Source: Bernardetia sp. MNP-M8
Lineage (GTDB): Bacteria > Bacteroidota > Bacteroidia > Cytophagales > Bernardetiaceae
Direction: 5' to 3'
Assembly (NCBI RefSeq): GCF_037126285.1
Contig: NZ_CP147012.1
Location: 5,196,001-5,260,000, forward strand
DNA: 64,000 nt
Part shown: positions 1 to 7,126 of the stretch, piece by piece
Position numbering within the stretch: the first letter of the stretch is position 1
Layout of the letters: every line of letters starts with the position of its first letter
Translations under genes and position numbers: made by a program
The notes under the pieces: generated by a model
The model's database searches: none
The model's input: only the letters and a program-made list of their open reading frames with translations
Told to the model about the DNA's origin: nothing

Positions 1-38
1 AAAATATTTAGCTAATTCTTTATTTGATGGATTATGAC

Positions 39-50
39 CTAAGATACAAA
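39..50 (-). promoter_or_regulatory. Possible promoter motif leading out of the window
   Basis: The 12-14 bp string read on the minus strand as TTTTTGTATCTTAG occurs here and again at 838-851, where it lies about 45 bp before the antitoxin gene. The placement before a gene in the second case suggests a promoter-like element resembling TAnnTTTG with one mismatch. Function is inferred from position only. Confidence 0.3.
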
Positions 51-51
51 A

Positions 52-94
52 AAAATAGCCTTAGAATTACTTTTTGTAATGATAAGGCTATTTT
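52..94. terminator. Bidirectional hairpin terminator after the PIN toxin
   Basis: A perfect 12-bp inverted repeat, AAAATAGCCTTA (52-63) and TAAGGCTATTTT (83-94), has flanking A and T runs on both sides. It lies just past the stop of the minus-strand PIN gene and would terminate transcription of the toxin-antitoxin operon. Confidence 0.75.
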
Positions 95-116
95 CGATAG
101 AAAGGAAAGCAAACTA

Positions 117-527
117 TTACTTTGTCCAATTTAGAATTTCTAAGCCATCAATATTTTCATAATCTTTTTCATTATTGGTACAAATAGCTAAATTGTTTGC
201 CATTGCAATCGCTGCATTGAGGACATCAAAATTTCCACTATGTCGTCCTTTTTTGTACAGCTCTGCAAAAATAGAACTTGCTAGTTGAGCAACCTCTTTT
301 GAAGTATCTAAAATTTGAAAAGATGAAATAAAATTTTCAAAAAACTCTAATTGCTTAGAAGCTGATTTTACTTTCAATCCTCCCATAATTTCTATCACTG
401 TAATACGACTAATAAAAACTTGATGATGTTCTGCTAAATAGTTTTCAAAATTTGCAACTACAACAGGATTTTTCTTTAAATAATACGATAAAATATCTGT
501 ATCTAACAGCACTTTTTTAGTTCCCAT
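117..527 (-). CDS. vapC: PIN-domain toxin (VapC-like ribonuclease)
   Basis: This 136-residue protein is a single PIN domain. It shows the first conserved acidic cluster (LLDTD, D9/D11), a second acidic residue in VIEIMGG (E46), D101 in GNFDVLNAA, and a TNN polar position near residues 117-119, as in VapC-type magnesium-dependent ribonucleases. Length is normal for VapC. It is the second gene of a two-gene minus-strand operon; its ATG lies 6 bp after the stop of the 87-aa partner, the usual antitoxin-toxin order. The RNA target cannot be told from sequence; VapC toxins commonly cut tRNA or rRNA. A terminator hairpin follows at 52-94. Confidence 0.85.
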   Translation of the reverse strand: MGTKKVLLDTDILSYYLKKNPVVVANFENYLAEHHQVFISRITVIEIMGGLKVKSASKQLEFFENFISSFQILDTSKEVAQLASSIFAELYKKGRHSGNFDVLNAAIAMANNLAICTNNEKDYENIDGLEILNWTK

Positions 528-533
528 AAATAA

Positions 534-797
534 TTATTCGTTTATAAAATTATCCATTCGCTTAAAAAACTGTTGATTGTCTTCTTTTCTACGTTTCATA
601 ATTTCATCAGATAACTCTTCCCAATCAAAAGTTTCTGCATCTTCTTTTACCTCACTTGCATCAGAAGGTAAGTTTTGACGAAAAGCTTGAACAACACCAA
701 AAACAACTTTCAAATATTCTTTTGGAATTTGCTCTAATTCTTGTAAAATACTCAAAAACAACTGTTTTTCTTGTTGATTTATATTCTCATTTTCCAT
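534..797 (-). CDS. Putative antitoxin partner of the PIN toxin
   Basis: This 87-residue acidic protein has no recognisable catalytic motif. Its position directly upstream of the PIN gene, its size and its charged C-terminal half (rich in K/R/E, ending in KRMDNFINE) fit an antitoxin whose tail wraps the toxin. The N-terminal half is a helical, leucine-rich stretch that may dimerise or bind the operon promoter. No ribbon-helix-helix or AbrB signature could be confirmed, so the DNA-binding class is unknown. The assignment rests on context. Confidence 0.65.
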   Translation of the reverse strand: MENENINQQEKQLFLSILQELEQIPKEYLKVVFGVVQAFRQNLPSDASEVKEDAETFDWEELSDEIMKRRKEDNQQFFKRMDNFINE

Positions 798-864
798 AGT
801 TCAATTATTTATTTTTCTAGCTTTTTAAAATCATACTACTAAGATACAAAAATCATGGCTGGAA

Positions 865-884
865 GCCGAATGCATAGTCCTAAC
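865..884. repeat. 20-bp direct repeat, left copy
   Basis: The sequence GCCGAATGCATAGTCCTAAC matches 1813-1832 at 18 of 20 positions in the same orientation. The two copies bracket the methyltransferase gene and the ssb fragment. Just beyond this copy, CTAACA (879-884) and TGTTAG (900-905) form a small stem around the palindrome ATAGCTAT, somewhat like a gene-cassette recombination site. Confidence 0.6.
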
Positions 885-921
885 ATTACGTATAGCTATT
901 GTTAGTGGTTCTTTGTTTATT

Positions 922-1623
922 TCATTTCTTTTTTGTCAACCACCCCATATAAATTGACGATTGAAAAAAGCGAAGTGGTGGTTCAAATCCTGCTTCTTGC
1001 AATAATTCTGACAACCTTTCTTCCGAAACTGCAAAAAGTTTGTTTTCTATTCTGTTCAGCCGATTATTTATTTCTTCTTTATCTATACTGTTTGGTAAAA
1101 GAAGTTTGAGAACTTGTAGGTTTTGTCTGATTTGGTTTTTGTCTCCTGTTATGTCCAACATTACAAATGTTGCACCCGAAACCAATCTGTCGGCAATGTC
1201 TTTCAGTAAGTTTAGTTTGTCGCCATTGTCGTTCAAAAAGTGCAAAACCAACAAAAGTGTTGCAGAACTATATTTTTTCTCAATGTCAAGGTCAGCTACT
1301 AAACCGTCAATTAAAGTTACGTTATCATAATTTTGAAGTTTTTCACTTGCCTGTTTAATCATTTCAGACGAAGGGTCAATGCCTGTTATTGTCCAATGTT
1401 CAGGTGCTTGGACAAATCTTTCTATTTCGTTTCCTGTTCCACAACCAACTACCAACAATTCTTTTGAGTTTGTTTCACTTAATAGTTTTGGCAAACGGTC
1501 TAAAAAATAGTGATAGTTTGGTATCCAAGTTTCTACAAACTGATTGTAGCCTGTCGCTCTTTCATTTTCAAATATTTCTACGTTGTTCATTTCGTTTTTC
1601 ATTTGTGCGATGTTTCTTTTCAA
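922..1623 (-). CDS. Class I SAM-dependent methyltransferase
   Basis: The protein has a Rossmann-fold methyltransferase core: motif I LLVVGCGTGNEIERF, an acidic post-I strand TGIDPS, a DGLVADLDI segment and a VMLDITG strand. The reading frame opens with TTG at 1623, but ATG codons at 1602 and 1590 are more plausible; the segment beginning MNNVEIFENERATGYN reads like a natural N terminus. Substrate unknown: related small-molecule and tRNA methyltransferases share this core. It stands alone, on the minus strand, between two 20-bp direct repeats (865-884 and 1813-1832), with an ssb gene fragment upstream, suggesting it arrived as a mobile cassette. Confidence 0.8.
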   Translation of the reverse strand: MKRNIAQMKNEMNNVEIFENERATGYNQFVETWIPNYHYFLDRLPKLLSETNSKELLVVGCGTGNEIERFVQAPEHWTITGIDPSSEMIKQASEKLQNYDNVTLIDGLVADLDIEKKYSSATLLLVLHFLNDNGDKLNLLKDIADRLVSGATFVMLDITGDKNQIRQNLQVLKLLLPNSIDKEEINNRLNRIENKLFAVSEERLSELLQEAGFEPPLRFFQSSIYMGWLTKKK

Positions 1624-1665
1624 TAATCACCAACTTGTTTATAAACACAACTACGTTCAATTATT

Positions 1666-1827
1666 TTAAATAGTTTCGTTTATATTCGTTCTATCTGAAT
1701 TAGGTTTTCCCAACATAATAAAGTTATCAGCTCTAATTTCAGTAACATATTTTTTGTTTCCATCTTTATCCTCGTACCTATGTGTTTTGATTTTACCCTT
1801 CAAATAAATTGAGCCGAATACACAGTC
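1666..1827 (-). pseudogene. ssb: Truncated single-stranded DNA-binding protein fragment
   Basis: Translating the minus strand from 1827 to the stop at 1666-1668 gives a continuous 53-codon frame containing KGKIKTHRYEDKDGNKKYVT and EIRADNFIMLGKP. This is the late OB-fold region of bacterial SSB, where the usual text is VEGKLRTRSYEDKDG...TEIVAD...MLG. There is no start codon: the frame opens after a TAG (1828-1830) inside the 20-bp repeat at 1813-1832, so the first half of the domain is missing. The acidic SSB C-terminal tip is also absent. It is a remnant cut by a rearrangement at the repeat. Confidence 0.75.
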
Positions 1828-1832
1828 CTAAC
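1813..1832. repeat. 20-bp direct repeat, right copy
   Basis: GCCGAATACACAGTCCTAAC is the partner of 865-884 (18/20 identical). The ssb homology stops at its left edge. Its AATACACAG core (1817-1825) recurs inverted as CTGTGTATT at 3242-3250 beyond the IS110 transposase. A 7-bp-stem palindrome CTCGGTTTGAACCGAG follows at 1832-1847. Confidence 0.6.
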
Positions 1833-1842
1833 TCGGTTTGAA

Positions 1843-2023
1843 CCGAGCCTTTAGGTTTGTAGTAGATAAAATAGATGTAATTTCTTATCTTGTATTTAAG
1901 AATTCATCTAGTAGGAAGAGAACCTATAGCCGAGCCTTTAGGTTTGTAGTAGATAAAATAGATGTAATTTCTTATCTTGTATTTAAGAATTCATCTAGTA
2001 GGAAGAGAACCTATAGCCGAGCC
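1843..2023. repeat. 87-bp tandem repeat, two exact copies plus 7 bp
   Basis: Units lie at 1843-1929 and 1930-2016, identical to each other, and the first 7 bp (CCGAGCC) begin a third copy at 2017. The period is a multiple of three, so a fake repeated peptide frame results. Each unit is bordered by CTTTAGGTTT and GAACCTATAG, which are partly complementary. It sits between the ssb fragment and the IS110 leader. Confidence 0.9.
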
Positions 2024-2200
2024 AGACTATAAAAATCTATCTCTCGAAACAGCCTCTTCCTACCTTTATTCAATCTCAAACTCAAATAGTTTTCGGAGTA
2101 TTTTTATTGACCTAAAAATAAACTCATTAGATAAGGTTTTAAGTCTGATTGAATACGATGAATCACTTTTTAAATTAGGTAACTCTAAATTAACTTATTT
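2024..2200 (+). ncRNA. Candidate IS110 bridge-RNA leader
   Basis: This 177-bp non-coding stretch immediately precedes an IS110-group transposase, where bridge (seek) RNAs of IS110 elements are encoded. A bulged hairpin is visible: GAGT+ATTTTTA (2096-2106) pairs with TAAAAAT+ACTC (2113-2125) with a two-base bulge. CTCGAAAC (2043-2050) can pair with GTTTTCGGAG (2089-2098) as an alternative. The guide loops could not be assigned by eye, so the call rests on position and partial structure. Confidence 0.4.
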
Positions 2201-3214
2201 ATGCAAACTTACCAAAATTTTATAGGCATTGATGTGAGCAAAGAACATTTAGATATTGCTATTCTTCAAGAAGGAGAAGTAGTAAATCATAAACGCATTG
2301 AGAACAATTTGAACGCAATACAGACCTATCTTTTTTCTTTTCAAGACCTTTATGAGCTAGAGAAAAGTTTGTTTTGTATGGAACATACAGGAATGTATAT
2401 CAACTGGCTTGTCATTGCTTTGATGGAATTTAATTGTGCCATTTGGGTAGAAAATGCCATTCAAATTAAACGTTCTATGGGTGTCAAAAAGCTTAAAAAT
2501 GACAAAGCTGATGCTGAAAATATCGGAGCTTATGCCTTTCGTTTTCAAGACAAAGCGAACTTATATATTCCTCCTACTCAAGAACTAGAAACCCTAAAAA
2601 CCTTGCAGACACTACGAAAAAAGCTAGTTACTCACAGACAGGAGCTAGAAACTTACGTTGGTGAGCAGAGCCAATTTAGCAAAGCGTCTATTCAGCAGCT
2701 TCTAGAGGAAAGCTCTAAAACAACGTTGGAACACTTTAGCCTTCGCATAGAAGAAATAGAAAAGCAGATGCATCAAATTATTCAAGAGGATGCTGAATTG
2801 AAAGAACTCTATCGGCTCACCACTTCTGTAGTAGGTGTTGGAAAAGTAACAGCGATTCAGTTACTGGTAGCTACTGATGGTTTTACCAAATTTGATACTG
2901 CCAAACAACTCGCTTCTTATTGTGGTGTTGTGCCTTTTGAAAACTCTTCTGGGAAATTTAAAGGCAGGGCAAGAGTATCAAAAATGGCTAATAAAACCCT
3001 CAAAACAGCCTTGCACATGTGCGCTTTATCTGCTATGAAAGTAGAGGGGGAGATGAGAGAGTATTACCTAAGAAAAGTAGCAGAAGGCAAGAATAAAATG
3101 AGTGTTATTAATGCCTTACGAAATAAAATTATACAACGCATTTTTGCCTGTGTAAAAAACAAAACGCTATACGATAGAAACGGAATAAATTTTAACAATT
3201 TTTCTAAAGGATAG
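2201..3214 (+). CDS. IS110-family transposase (DEDD recombinase)
   Basis: The 337-residue protein has the two-domain IS110 layout. The N-terminal RuvC-like DEDD domain shows IGIDVSKEHLDIAIL (first D), CMEHTG (E) and LKNDKADAENIGAYA (later D residues). A coiled linker around 140-200 leads to the C-terminal Transposase_20 domain with VVGVGKVTAIQLL, a helix-hairpin-helix-like stretch, and YCGVVPFENSSGKFKG, which carries the conserved serine. The frame is intact and of normal length, so the element could be active. The ATG at 2201 follows the non-coding leader. IS110 enzymes exchange strands at sites specified by a bridge RNA. Confidence 0.92.
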   Translation: MQTYQNFIGIDVSKEHLDIAILQEGEVVNHKRIENNLNAIQTYLFSFQDLYELEKSLFCMEHTGMYINWLVIALMEFNCAIWVENAIQIKRSMGVKKLKNDKADAENIGAYAFRFQDKANLYIPPTQELETLKTLQTLRKKLVTHRQELETYVGEQSQFSKASIQQLLEESSKTTLEHFSLRIEEIEKQMHQIIQEDAELKELYRLTTSVVGVGKVTAIQLLVATDGFTKFDTAKQLASYCGVVPFENSSGKFKGRARVSKMANKTLKTALHMCALSAMKVEGEMREYYLRKVAEGKNKMSVINALRNKIIQRIFACVKNKTLYDRNGINFNNFSKG

Positions 3215-3248
3215 GCTTGGTTTTACCATAGTTTTCTAGAGCTGTGTA

Positions 3249-4319
3249 TTACATATTAGCTACACTTATAAAAGAAGAAATATTTGGGTAAGTACTTTCT
3301 TTAGTCTTCAACAACTGGAATATTTCTAATACAACTTCGTCAGTTGCATTAATAGCTTCTTCTGTCTGAATATAATCAGGAACTAATCCACCATGTATAA
3401 TACTATTTCGTATTTTATAACACTTACTATACCATCTACCTATTTTACAATCTTCATCTTTAATTTTCCATTGTCCACCTAATCGTTCATGAAATTGACT
3501 TTTTAATACTCCTATAAATCCTTTTGCATCATAAATCTCATCAGCCTCTTCTGAAGTTTTATTCTCTGCTTTATATAATTCTGTAAGAAGTGTTCTCAAA
3601 AATACTTCAAAAGAAGTTTGAATATTTATAATAGCTTCCTTATAAAATCCTTCTACATAATTTCTTTGTGCATCTAATATTAATTCTTGAGAAAGTATAA
3701 ACGGATTTAAGTTATTACCTATAACATTTGCATAATGGAAGACTTTATCACTATCTAAATTAGTTAAAGGTTTCTTTTCATATTGTACGTTTGTATGAGT
3801 AATACAAGCTCCCATTTGTTCTATCCAAGTTTCTGTATCTACTATCCTAAACAGTGGAATAGCTTCAAGCATTTTTAGATTTACTTGATGTGTAAGTTTA
3901 TCTTTTGTCATTATTCTATAACTCCTAATAAACAAATTCAATCTTTCTAAGCAAATGTCAAATAAATTCGATATCAAGTCTTCACCATCTTCCATACATT
4001 TTTTATCATAGGCATCCTGCTCAAAAACTAAACTTAACTCTACTATTGTTTTGTAATTTTCAAATACTAATTCTTCTGTACTTACTACCCCAGCTCTATA
4101 ACCATTTTTACTTGAAAGAGTATTAAAAGTAGCTGTAAATGCTATTTTATCTTCTACAAACATTGTTACACTTGTTCCTCCATTAAAAGGCAAGTGAAAA
4201 GGTAATGTAAAAGAAGTTTGAAAAACTTTATTAGGATTTATACCAAATTGCTTGTAAATAGGAAGAAAATCATTTTTAAATGATTTTTTATTTAGAGAGA
4301 ATAATTCTTTGTTTTCCAC
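3249..4319 (-). CDS. HEPN-fold protein 1 (ApeA-like), unknown function
   Basis: This 356-residue soluble protein has no signal peptide. The first half (about 1-200) looks beta-rich and is not recognised. The C-terminal 130 residues are helical and contain KIRNSIIHGG, an Rx4H motif starting at R304, typical of HEPN domains, many of which are RNases in defence and toxin systems. The stop codon overlaps the inverted repeat that may end the IS110 element, so the 3' end of the gene abuts mobile DNA. It is followed on the minus strand by nothing but that element, and preceded 111 bp upstream by a second HEPN-type gene of similar layout. Defence or abortive infection is a guess from fold and context. 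Confidence 0.6.
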   Translation of the reverse strand: MENKELFSLNKKSFKNDFLPIYKQFGINPNKVFQTSFTLPFHLPFNGGTSVTMFVEDKIAFTATFNTLSSKNGYRAGVVSTEELVFENYKTIVELSLVFEQDAYDKKCMEDGEDLISNLFDICLERLNLFIRSYRIMTKDKLTHQVNLKMLEAIPLFRIVDTETWIEQMGACITHTNVQYEKKPLTNLDSDKVFHYANVIGNNLNPFILSQELILDAQRNYVEGFYKEAIINIQTSFEVFLRTLLTELYKAENKTSEEADEIYDAKGFIGVLKSQFHERLGGQWKIKDEDCKIGRWYSKCYKIRNSIIHGGLVPDYIQTEEAINATDEVVLEIFQLLKTKESTYPNISSFISVANM

Positions 4320-4430
4320 TTGTTATATAGTTTTGTTTATTAAAAGAGTAATAACTATTTCTAATTCAAAAAGATTCATCAATAAGAAAATTTTATCCTA
4401 ATAAATCATAGCTGAACTGAGGAATAATAT

Positions 4431-5417
4431 TTAATAGTCAATAAACTTATCTGAGATACTTACATGTTTGAATTCACATATTCCTAACCATTCAAAAACA
4501 TTTTTTGCTATTTCAAATGCTTCATTTGCTCCTTTTTTATCGATATTTATTTGTTTATTTAGATTATCAGGTCTTCCTAAATGAGCAATTTTATTTCTTG
4601 TAGTGTATAAACGCATAGCAGCTTCGTATAATATCTGCTTGTCTGTAGCAATAGACTTATTCCAAACATATAAGCTTCTTTCTCGTAATAATATTTTAAA
4701 ACTATTCATATTAGTTAGATGCTCATACAGGTAATCTTTCTCTACTCTACCATCCTTTGTTATTACAGAGTTAATTATGTAGTTTTTCTCATTGACTTTA
4801 CTTTTATAGTCTTCATCTAATTTAGTAGCTAATGCAATTTCCATAGCCATAGCCGAATATAATATTGCTTTTCTATATTTTTCGTTTAACAAATCCTCCA
4901 GACCATCAACTAGTATTTCTGTATAAATAGGTGTTTTTATTCCTTTGGCTACTTTATTATCTGCTTCAAAAAACATTTCCATAGTAATTAAAGTGGAGTA
5001 TATATATTCTCTCATATAGGCAATACCATTTATCTTATTACAGTTTGATATTTCTAAATTTAGATTTTTAAGTCCATGAATAGAAGAGCATTTTGGTTTG
5101 AATGTAGTTTGTTTACTCACTTCTCTAACAGATAAAATTATTTTATCAAAATAATCTGATAAGTCTTGTGGTTTTAAATTAATTCCTTTTTCTACTTTGA
5201 ATACAATCACATTGGTTGTAACAAAATAAAAATCATTCTTTTCACTACTATCACTAAAAAAATGCCTATCATTTAATTCTTCATAATTTACATATAAAGG
5301 ATTTATAAATGATAAGTATTTATGACTTTTTAGTTTGTATAGTTTAGGGGAGTTTTTAGCAATTTTCCATTGTAATGCTTCACAACCAAATAAGAGATAT
5401 TCTGCTTCTTCTAGCAT
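4431..5417 (-). CDS. HEPN-fold protein 2, unknown function
   Basis: This 328-residue protein has the same two-part plan as its downstream neighbour: an unrecognised N-terminal half (about 1-150) and a helical C-terminal part with TTRNKIAHLG, an Rx4H motif from R274. A segment YRKAILYSAMAMEIALATKL (about 185-210) resembles the first HEPN helices, parallel to EAIINIQTSFEVFLRTLL in the neighbour. The two proteins are not close in sequence but appear to share architecture. Both are on the minus strand, 111 bp apart, probably co-transcribed. An IS4-like element sits 98 bp upstream of the start and may have displaced the native promoter. Confidence 0.6.
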   Translation of the reverse strand: MLEEAEYLLFGCEALQWKIAKNSPKLYKLKSHKYLSFINPLYVNYEELNDRHFFSDSSEKNDFYFVTTNVIVFKVEKGINLKPQDLSDYFDKIILSVREVSKQTTFKPKCSSIHGLKNLNLEISNCNKINGIAYMREYIYSTLITMEMFFEADNKVAKGIKTPIYTEILVDGLEDLLNEKYRKAILYSAMAMEIALATKLDEDYKSKVNEKNYIINSVITKDGRVEKDYLYEHLTNMNSFKILLRERSLYVWNKSIATDKQILYEAAMRLYTTRNKIAHLGRPDNLNKQINIDKKGANEAFEIAKNVFEWLGICEFKHVSISDKFIDY

Positions 5418-5481
5418 TTTTTACTATGATTAAGTCAATAATATTATTTTCTATTTCATTTCTAGAAACACTTGTAGATTA

Positions 5482-5515
5482 AAAAAAATTCCCTCAAAAG
5501 TAAAAAGCTTTTAAG
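5482..5515. terminator. Hairpin terminator interrupted by IS copy A, left arm
   Basis: Joining 5482-5515 to 6993-7000 across the IS gives a hairpin: AAAATTCCCTCAAAAG, a short loop, then CTTTTAAGGGAATTTT, pairing at 15 of 16 positions. A related intact copy is at 7445-7486. IS copy A has split this structure and duplicated TTTAAG. Confidence 0.7.
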
Positions 5516-5586
5516 TTGTAGAGTTTAAAATTGCCGTATTTTGCTGAATATCAACTCTGTACGGCAATTATATTTTGCAAAAGTCC

Positions 5587-5594
5587 TATATTTG
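5587..5594 (+). promoter_or_regulatory. Likely -7 box of the IS transposase promoter
   Basis: TATATTTG fits the Bacteroidota TAnnTTTG consensus and lies 80 bp before the TTG start of the transposase; the same box is at 24989-24996 in copy B. No TTG at the expected -33 distance was found. Confidence 0.45.
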
Positions 5595-5673
5595 TTTTTA
5601 CCACAAAATAAATAATTAGATTTTGTAAAATACACTACAATGATAAAAAAAAATAGCCACAAAAATAGTTTCT

Positions 5674-6951
5674 TTGACAAAAAAATATTTTGAACAGGAA
5701 TTTTCAGCTACTTCTACTCTTTTTCAGAACTCTTTTTCAGAATTAGATATTTCTAATGTAGATGAATCTGATACATTACTTTTTGAAAAAATGCAAACTG
5801 TATTTTTTCTAGGTCAGTTACTAGGTTTGCCTACCTTGAAAAGTATTTTAGTCAAATTTGGTATCACAAGTAGTCAAGTATCCATCAATTACAAAAAGTT
5901 GTATAAAAAACTGACAATCAACAAAATACGTGTACTTTATGAATATGTATTTAAAACTCAAGTGGTTCATTTATTGAAAGAAATGGCTTCAAAAGATAGT
6001 AGTATTTGGTCAAAAAAAAGAGTTACGGCAGTTTTAGATGACAGTATTTTTCGTCAATGGCTCTCTGAGTTAGGTAGAGAAAATGATTATTTTGGAAGTT
6101 TCTTTAGTGGACAGTATCGTGCTACTACTCTAGGCTTTAAAGTGGTTTGTTTCGGATTATATATTGAAGATGTTTTTTATCCTTTATTTTTTGATTTTGT
6201 TAGAAAAAAAGGAAAAGCTGATAAAAAAGAACCTATTCAAATAGCTAAAAAATTAGTGAATCGTTGGGGAAAGTTACAAGAAAAATTAGCTAAAGAAAAT
6301 AGTGTATTACCTTCTATTCATTTTAGTTGTGATAGTGGCTATAGTGATGTTTCATTGAGTGAAGAATGTACCAACCAATCAACAAGTTTGATTTATATTA
6401 GTGTACCTAAAAAAAATCATATTATTATAGTAAATAATAAAAAAACAAACTCAAAAGAATATATAGATCGTGTTTTTTTAGAAAAAGAAAAAAAACATCA
6501 AGAAGCGCAAAGACATCTCAAGGAAGAAGAAAAAACACCTTTTACTTTACGTCTAAAAGCGTTCTATCAATGCCAAAAAAGAGAAGTTGTTTTATTATTT
6601 TTTAGGTTAAATGGCTCAAAAAAAGTAAGTGTTATATATACCCCAAATTTGACCGTTTTTGCAAAAACATTACGAAGACATTGGTTCAATAGAACCTATA
6701 TAGAACAGTTTTTCAAAACACTCAAACATGTATTAAAAATTAGTGAACCTAGAACAAAAAATAAAGAAGAATTTGAAAATAAACTTTTAAAATTTGCATT
6801 TTTGGCGATTGAAGTTCAAAAAATAGTCCGATTTATTAGAAGAAAATGTAAACAATTTAAACAAAAAGGATTTATTTCTTTACAAAGGATACTCTGCTCT
6901 AACAAAGAAATACTAGACCTTTTGCAAAAGCAAATCAATATAAAAACTTGA
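5674..6951 (+). CDS. IS4-like DDE transposase, copy A
   Basis: The 425-residue protein shows a DDE catalytic set: AVLDDSIFRQW (first D), HFSCDSGYSD (second D) and NRTYIEQFFKTLKH (E). The last motif fits the IS4 signature Y-x2-R-x3-E-x6-K except that W replaces the tyrosine. The only usable start in frame is TTG at 5674; an in-frame stop lies at 5644-5646. A 17-codon ATG frame at 5640 overlaps it in another phase and may act in translation, but is probably chance. The gene is identical to the copy at 25076-26353, so both copies are recent. Family assignment beyond IS4-like is uncertain. Confidence 0.88.
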   Translation: MTKKYFEQEFSATSTLFQNSFSELDISNVDESDTLLFEKMQTVFFLGQLLGLPTLKSILVKFGITSSQVSINYKKLYKKLTINKIRVLYEYVFKTQVVHLLKEMASKDSSIWSKKRVTAVLDDSIFRQWLSELGRENDYFGSFFSGQYRATTLGFKVVCFGLYIEDVFYPLFFDFVRKKGKADKKEPIQIAKKLVNRWGKLQEKLAKENSVLPSIHFSCDSGYSDVSLSEECTNQSTSLIYISVPKKNHIIIVNNKKTNSKEYIDRVFLEKEKKHQEAQRHLKEEEKTPFTLRLKAFYQCQKREVVLLFFRLNGSKKVSVIYTPNLTVFAKTLRRHWFNRTYIEQFFKTLKHVLKISEPRTKNKEEFENKLLKFAFLAIEVQKIVRFIRRKCKQFKQKGFISLQRILCSNKEILDLLQKQINIKT

Positions 6952-7126
6952 TAATCAAAATAGTAAACTAAAATCAAACTCTACAATTTAAGGGAATTTT
7001 CAGTATCAAAATATAAGATTTGTAATTTCAATCTTTTAAAGTCATTTTTGCGTTAGAGAGTTTATAAAAACCAAAAAACTAAATTTCACGTTTAGTAAAA
7101 AAGTTTTCAATCTAAAAAATAATAGT

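Larger units (their letters stand above)
1817..3250 (+). mobile_element. IS110-family insertion sequence (approximate limits)
   Basis: The element contains one IS110 transposase gene (2201-3214) and a long non-coding leader, the layout of IS110-group elements whose leader encodes a bridge RNA. Limits are inferred from imperfect inverted similarity: AATACACAG at 1817-1825 against CTGTGTATT at 3242-3250, and AACCGAGCCT at 1841-1850 against the complement AACCAAGCCT near 3212-3221. At about 1.43 kb the size suits the family. IS110 elements lack target duplications, so ends cannot be fixed from one copy; the true left end could lie after the 87-bp tandem repeat. Confidence 0.5.
5516..6986 (+). 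mobile_element. IS4-like insertion sequence, copy A (1471 bp)
   Basis: Ends are fixed by comparison with the second copy at 24918-26388: identity starts at TTGTAGAGTTT (5516-5526) and stops after AAACTCTACAA (6976-6986), which are perfect 11-bp terminal inverted repeats. A 6-bp target duplication TTTAAG flanks it (5510-5515 and 6987-6992). It carries one transposase gene. Near the left end, ATTGCCGTA (5530-5538) and TACGGCAAT (5560-5568) form a hairpin that may block transcription entering from outside. Confidence 0.93.

Noticed and set aside
970-990. GTTCAAATCC resembling a tRNA T-loop
   Set aside because: It lies inside the methyltransferase gene and no cloverleaf can be formed around it.
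1838-2032. A reading frame with a twice-repeated 29-residue peptide
   Set aside because: It is produced only because the 87-bp tandem repeat is a multiple of three; it begins with TTG and has no natural composition.
5640-5693. A 17-codon ATG frame overlapping the IS transposase start
   Set aside because: No slippery site was convincing; the transposase frame has its own TTG. Programmed frameshifting could not be supported.
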